Shown: one piece after another, positions 8,061-13,419 of the stretch | Layout: each line of letters opens with the position of its first letter | How positions within the stretch are numbered: the stretch's first letter is position 1 | DNA from: Onchocerca volvulus | Lineage: Eukaryota; Nematoda; Chromadorea; Rhabditida; Onchocercidae | Direction of reading: 5' to 3' | Assembly (NCBI GenBank): GCA_000499405.2 | Contig: HG738224.1 | Coordinates: forward strand, 1-13,419 | DNA: 13,419 nucleotides | Program-made: the position numbers and the translations under genes | The notes under the pieces: generated by a model | Database searches by the model: none | The model's input: the letters and a program-made list of their open reading frames with translations, nothing else | What the model was told of the DNA's origin: nothing

Positions 8061-9835
8061 TTTCATAATTTATTTAAAATTTAAATGAAATTCAATTTAA
8101 AAAAGTAATGAAAATATCTAATCTTTCCTGCGTCAATGTTTAACAACTCCTATTCTAATACATCTTGCAACGCTTTTAATGATGTGTATTGTGGTTCGAA
8201 TTCCAGCTTGTAAAATCGACTTTTCCCAAGTGTTGTCCTAAAATTCGTAAACAGAGCTAACTGATCATTGGTTTTTTAGGATTTCTAGTGAAGTTTCTGG
8301 AAAAAAACACGGATTATAGATGTTCGAGCCAAATTATCATCCATTAAATTTAGGATTCATGGTAATGAAATTACTCAATTAAACCATTATCGCAATTTTC
8401 CCAGACATGCTTCTTGTAATCAAACACAACCATTAGTCTTGATATCTTTGGCAGATGATATTCAAATGCTAGTCAAGAGCGCTATCTAAAAGTGATCCGC
8501 ATTCTAACATCAAAATTATCTAACTCGCGTTCAACATCTTATAATTTACGACCCAACATAATTCGCAGTAACTTTCTCCTGCACTACAAATACTTGAAAT
8601 GTCCACAGAAATTCATCGCGACAATGTAATATCCAGAAACCTGACCGAACTTCGTCATATATCAAAATTTTGATCTTCTTTGTGGAAAAAAAACAATAAC
8701 ATGAATTGATCCTATGAATTGGTAATTTAACAGTTCCTAGAAGTTCTGACTAATCCTGAAAGAAGATCACAATCAACATGGCTTCCTGAAATAAAATGTG
8801 GCATATAGTTTTCCGACAGTATTGAAGACTGGCTTAGCTACCACGAAATCCTGAACTATTCTCAAATAATAAACACAGTTTCTAGGAGCTTAAACTAATT
8901 TATAATCAAGATATGATGCGAAATTAATCATTTTGTAATATTCAAAAAATTTTTGTCCCTTCTTTTACACATAAAAAAGGTTCAAAACACAATAGCAATA
9001 TTTCGAAAGGAATGTTCGGTTTTCTATTTAAATTAAACGGGTCCGCACTTTATTCTTTCATCATTAACATTTTTTTTTTTTTTTTTTGATCAATGGTACT
9101 CAATTTCGGATCGGTATCCGGATTGGTAGTTCTGGTATAATCTTGTTAATCCTTCCTTTAATATAAAAAAAGTCTACCATAATAACATCTCATATCCTTA
9201 TTCTTTAAATCAAATAAAGACTGCTGAAACCCATAAATAATCCATATACCATTACAATAAATATCACAAGAATGTAAAAATGATGAAAAACAATGACAGA
9301 GAAATGATGCATTGCACTCTGAAAGAAATAAAATATACCAAAAATCATTACAACAGCGATTTTTCCCATTTTCCTCTAATAATTAGTGTTTCTCCGGAAT
9401 GATGAATCGTATTACAGAACTTGGTATTGTTTTCATACATGCGAGTAAAAATAAAAGAATGTTAGCAATCGAAAAGTTTTTTTTTTTAACCAAAAAATCA
9501 GCACGAATAATATCGAGAATGCGATTGTATTTCCTGTACAATACGAGCATAAATTATTGTGAAAGTTTTAAATATTTATAATTTTAATATTTAACTATTG
9601 GACTTTGCAGTAGAACCAATGTAAAATTTATACGATGGCATTCTAAATGAGGAATAGATACCACAGTCTTCGATTCAGATGCTCTATGATCTGCAGCAGC
9701 AACTGATCGGCTTATTAAAGTACACATAGGGATGAGTTTTACAAAAGTCACAAGTCAGAGCATAACTTGTTAGATTAAATTCAATATGTTGATTTCGGAT
9801 TAAATAAAAGTAATGATACCAAGAAGAGCCAAAGA
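8061..9835. other. Non-coding spacer, includes likely 3' flank of MADF gene
   Basis: No gene is supported. The 60-codon plus-strand frame at 9399-9581 has no splice or family support. An 18-T tract lies at 9070-9087. The end nearest the MADF stop (9836) should hold its 3' UTR. On the minus strand a variant polyadenylation hexamer AATAAG reads at 9716-9711, about 120 bp past the stop, with no canonical AATAAA closer. Confidence 0.45.
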
Positions 9836-12800
9836 CTAGAGACCAGCATCATCCATCAATTGATTCGTTTTTCTGAATGCAAATTTCATGATATCGCGTT
9901 GCAAAATCACCTGCTTTTCAGGTGTTAGCATAAAAAAGCAGGTCTGCAACTGCTGGTAAAACTGTTGTTCTGTAAGTGCCGCAGCATTAATGACAGAGGA
10001 ATCATTTGTTTTTGGTGATTTTAATGGTTGTGCTGGTTGCTGCACTGCTTGTGTCATCTCAGCCGGTGATTCATTTCCTTGATCTTGCAATTGGTGTGCA
10101 AGTAAAGCAATCGTATCAATCACTTTCGAAGTACTGACGTCTTTTTTTATTGCAACTTCCTTGCGGACATCTAAAAAAATTCGTGCGAAATAAATATATA
10201 ATGACGAAGCAAAAAAAGTAACTAATTAAGTCCAATAATTATCCGAAACTTATTCTTCATATAAATAATCGATCAATAACAGTAATTTATAAATAACATT
10301 CAACGGAAAATATAATAGAATTGTCGGAAATTCCGAGAAACTTCATGATACCAGTTGCATAATTCAATCATTATTGTCATTCGGTTTAATCAATCATTCA
10401 TTTAATGAATGTTGTGCTTCCTTAATGAAATTTTGTTAGCAACCCACTTATTCCAAATGGGAGGAGACGACTGTATTTCATCATGGTGTGTTACTGTTTT
10501 TTTGGCACTGCGCTCAGTTATTGGTTTTTTACTTATCCCAAAAAAGGGAGACAACTGGGAGAAGTTTTCGTGGACTCAAAAAGACCACGCCCGAAGTTTT
10601 CGCCTTGTTTCTTCAATATTCAAAAAAGCCTAGTAATTATATCAACCCGCCAATAGGATCAACTGCAATTTAATTCAGTTTCTAGTTCTGTATCTGTATT
10701 TATTGGGCAAGAATAATAGTTCAAATAAATTCGAATGGTCAAGCAGCACAATTACTCACGACTACAAACGTAAGTCATTAATTGTCATTTCAAATTAAAA
10801 GTTTTCTTTCTTTTAAATTCTCGACAAGAATAATGAAAAAACCATTTCCGGATTTTCGAATGTTGTCTATAATACCTTTCTTAGCAATCCCTGGCTCTGG
10901 AGCAGGACTGTTTCTACATGATTTTCCACCTTCTGGTTCTGATATGAAAAAATTATCACTGAAAACAAAAAGAAGTTTGCATATTTAGCAGAACTCAATA
11001 ATTATAGTAAAAACCTCATTTTTTTTCTTTTTTTTTCACAAACATATTCGATAACAAATTCAAAATAAGTCGAAAATTGTGAAAAAATCTCAAAGGTGCT
11101 CATTTACCTCCATTCAAATTAATTACTTAAATTTAAGGCGCTTATATTACTGGAAAAAAAGAAAAAACTTTTTTAGTTTTCGGATCTGTATATTTATTTA
11201 AACATTTATCCATTTGAATTTATTTGGACCTACGACAGCCAAACTTAATTAGATTTGAATCTAGACATTCAAATATTTATTTAAGTATTTGAGTATATTT
11301 AGAGATTGTGAAACACATGAATAAGTTTAAATGATGTTGATTCCTAAATTGTTTTGCAAATCTCTCTTACAAAACATGAAAAAATTCAAAAAATCTCATA
11401 ATATTATTCTTGTCATCTTGTAGTATATGAAACGTACCGAGTAAATTCCTCTTCCATGACACCATCTAGAAATTTCATTGCATCGAAATATCGTCGATAC
11501 TTACAATTTCTGGTTGTCCTTGCGCCAGAATTCAGCTTTTGCTGTCGTTTTTCATTGGCATAGGATCGCCGCAACTGCAGCCATATTTTTCGACATGTTT
11601 CCTCTACAACATGAGCATTACATAATGAATAAGGAAATTTTTCGTGGATAGACAGTCCTCCGGAAATCTCAAATTTGATTAAATGAATTAGAAGCCTCAA
11701 GTGATTTAATTATATTTATATACATCCGATCATATTTCTTCAATTCTCTTAACTCAGAGATCATATATTTTCTTGAGTAAAGATTCTTTGCAAGATGTTT
11801 CATGACCATAACTTTAATTCTTTTTATTGCATGGAACATTTATAGCATGCGTGACTTCTGCAAAAATTTTCTATTCATTTACTGAACGTAATAAGGTTAT
11901 TTATTAAATAATTGAACAACTAAATAATTAAATAAACCTATTACCTTCATAAATACTTATTCTTGCAAATCTTAAAATAGAGCACAAACAAAACAACTAA
12001 TCTGATATTAGTACGCAGATTAGTTGTTTGTGCTCTATTTCAAGATTTGCAAGAATAAGTATTCATGAATATTATGCATGGCAATAATTAGGGAGAAACA
12101 GCATGAAACTAGATGAAAGTGAAAAGATTTGCAACGAATACAAAATAAAGAATAGGCAAAATTGAATGAAGAAGGAAACGAGAGACGCATATTATTACTA
12201 AAATTTACTACGAACTCAAAACCATTTTAATTGGGATCAAAATTCAATACCATCAACTTGTTTCAAATCATTCGACATTTCTGCAGCAATGCTCTCCCAA
12301 GCTTGCTTCTTTTTGTTCGATCGTGTATGGTATTCGTCAAAACTACTATTCCAGAGTATCTCATTACGACGAACTAAACCTATGAAAAATTCCATTTCAG
12401 GGCCTGCAAAATCAATAACTGTGCGCTTAAACTAGAAATTTTAAAAAAGAAGAAAAAAAATTATTGTTAAAACATTATAAAATTGATAAAATAACATCGC
12501 AACAAAGAAATTGGAAAAACCTTTGAAAACAAGCACATGTCGCAAATTAGTCGAATTCGTGAACGTCGGAATCTTCTCACCAAAATCGGTTAAAATTGTA
12601 CCGTCCTGGAAAAAGAATATTTTTGTAAGTTACTACAATTGATTTTTATATCTATACCAGTACGATTTGTTCTCCTCCGTTTCAATCACATTATGGAATG
12701 AGTTTAAACTTTTAAAATTTGTTCAAACATTAATATAACAGTTTAATTACTAAAATGAAGCTATATGTGTTTCTATCTCGGACCATCTAATTTAATCAGT

Positions 12801-13316
12801 TTTTGAAAGTGTAAGAGCGTTTTAGAAAATTCAATTATTCAGTACAATATGCCTCCCAATTATGATTTTATAAAAAAAATTGTTTATAATACGTTATTAA
12901 AGCATCTCTCTAATATATCAATGCAATGCATCAATTAATTTAATAAATACATATAACCATGCCTTGCAATTCACTGTTACAGAATGACTTGTGGTTGGTT
13001 CTGTAGCAAGAAGCACACTATTAGCACAGATTTCGCATTGATCTTCTTCATTGTCATCTTCAACTTTAAACTTACATCCTAAAAAGTTCACATCCAATCA
13101 TAATTGATTCATGCCAACAATACAGAAACTTTTTTTACAATTTACGAAATGATAAAACCAACGTTTAAGCTGTTCGTCACAATTAATTTGTCCAACTACT
13201 TCGTCAATCGCTCGTTTTAATGTTAATCCCCTTTCTGTTTTCGATCTGTCTTTCACCTCCTCCTGTTTGACCTCTCTGGATCCTACGATGCTGGTATCAT
13301 TGATGTCGATCATCAT
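9836..13316 (-). CDS. MADF-domain protein with BESS-like C-terminus, 7 exons
   Basis: Predicted exons on the minus strand are 13316-13146, 13070-12981, 12605-12521, 12403-12251, 11603-11438, 10958-10876 and 10170-9836 (TAG stop). They total 1,083 nt, or 360 residues, and every junction agrees in phase. The MADF domain (about residues 120-213) has FFIGLVRRNEILW at 121-133, AWESIA, then KIWLQLRRSY at 172-181 and MKFL at 209-212, the usual three-helix Myb/SANT-like layout. A Pro/Gly-rich linker follows. Residues 320-350 (FFMLTPEKQ, then a basic helix) resemble a BESS interaction motif. MADF-BESS proteins are sequence-specific transcription factors or chromatin regulators, so a nuclear DNA-binding role is inferred. 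The N-terminal 115 residues (charged, with CEIC) match nothing I recognise. Exons 3-7 are solid. The exon 2 borders are weaker: the better acceptor, with exon start at 13078, breaks the frame, so 13070 was chosen. The ATG at 13316 is immediately followed by a second ATG. Confidence 0.85.
10171..10875. other. Intron 6 of the MADF gene
   Basis: At 705 bp this is the longest intron. Its minus-strand borders are AAAG|GTATTA (10876/10875) and a TTTTTTTAG acceptor before 10170. It splits the codon GAT in phase 1. A somewhat G+C-richer patch at about 10545-10605 contains GAAGTTTTCG twice, at 10561 and 10593, around CGTGG...CCACG. Plus-strand frames over this patch (10409-10673) lack support as genes. 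It may be an old repeat fragment. Confidence 0.6.
10959..11437. other. Intron 5 of the MADF gene
   Basis: 479 bp, minus-strand donor CTCG|GTACGT at 11438/11437 and acceptor TTGTTTTCAG ending at 10959. It interrupts an Arg codon in phase 2. Nothing other than A+T-rich sequence is seen within it. Confidence 0.65.
11946..12069. repeat. Imperfect foldback element in intron 4 of MADF gene
   Basis: The left arm 11946-12004 and right arm 12016-12069 are reverse complements over about 54 bases, apart from two single mismatches and a five-base insertion in the left arm (AAAAC). The loop is 12005-12015. TATTA occurs two bases outside the left arm (11939-11943) and directly outside the right arm (12070-12074), and could be a target duplication. 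No coding capacity. It fits a small MITE or foldback element inserted in the intron 11604-12250. Confidence 0.85.
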
Positions 13317-13382
13317 TCTTTTACTTCACAAAAATTCTGAACCGGATATCGAAAATACCACAAAACTCAGTCAGTAAGAAAT

Positions 13383-13416
<34 letters not shown>

Positions 13417-13419
13417 ACT
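12866..13419. repeat. Terminal direct repeat, right copy
   Basis: This is the second copy of bases 1-554. Here the terminal A-run is uninterrupted for 32 bases (13384-13415) before CACT. In the left copy the same span is 23 A followed by CAAAGAAAA. Both differences fall within the last 13 bases of the window, where homopolymer miscalls are most expected. This copy is contiguous with exons 3-7 of the MADF gene, so it is the copy that belongs to the complete gene. Confidence 0.97.

Noticed and set aside
8193..8204. GGTTCGAATTCC resembling a tRNA B box
   Set aside because: The word is one base too long for the T-arm, and no A box, anticodon arm or acceptor stem can be drawn around it.
10409..10673. 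Two overlapping plus-strand frames
   Set aside because: They lie inside intron 6 of the MADF gene on the opposite strand, in different frames from each other, with no recognisable motif.
11604..11700. Extension of MADF exon 5 upstream to an ATG at 11700
   Set aside because: It would add residues before EETCRKIW and break the MADF domain. The acceptor TTGTAG ending at 11604 joins exon 4 in phase with normal spacing between the two domain halves.
1..13419. A circular virus or plasmid, suggested by matching ends
   Set aside because: No replication, capsid or partition gene is visible. The only coding content is an intron-bearing host-type gene, unknown exons and transposon remains, so closure more likely reflects host DNA or assembly.

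Overview
The window looks like eukaryotic, probably nematode (otherwise small invertebrate) nuclear DNA. It is strongly A+T-rich, has long A/T homopolymers and no prokaryotic gene packing. The coding signal sits in short exons bounded by GT donors and by T-rich acceptors ending in CAG or TAG. The families seen, a MADF-domain DNA-binding protein and a decayed Helitron-type PIF1 helicase, fit an invertebrate. The species is not decided by the sequence.

The first 554 bases recur as the last 554 bases (offset 12,865). They agree apart from two bases inside a terminal A-rich run. The record therefore behaves like a 12,865-bp circle, or a tandem repeat unit, that was read through its own start. A circular, head-to-tail repeated or assembler-closed contig would all look the same here.

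Right third (about 9836-13316, minus strand): a seven-exon gene whose exon phases all agree, predicted at 360 residues. It has an acidic, Cys-containing N-terminus, a complete MADF domain split over two exons, a proline-rich linker and a BESS-like C-terminal helix. Its first two exons lie in the terminal repeat, so they are present again at 116-451. An imperfect foldback element (11946-12069) sits in its fourth intron.

Left part (744-2457): several minus-strand, splice-bounded coding-like segments of unknown family, a diverged segmental duplication of one exon-intron piece, and a 135-bp near-perfect hairpin. Directly after the hairpin comes a plus-strand PIF1/Helitron helicase pseudogene (about 2500-4430). 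It is broken by frameshifts and stops, has lost the Walker B segment, and is split by a roughly 400-bp insertion.

Middle (4431-9835): mostly non-coding. It has a 68-bp-period tandem repeat (4805-4940), a possible solo-LTR-like segment with TATA and AATAAA signals (about 7437-8060), T-tracts and one weak minus-strand candidate exon. No RNA gene, CRISPR array or replication gene was found. If the circle or tandem arrangement is real, the 744-961 coding segment lies about 290 bp upstream of the MADF gene on the same strand.
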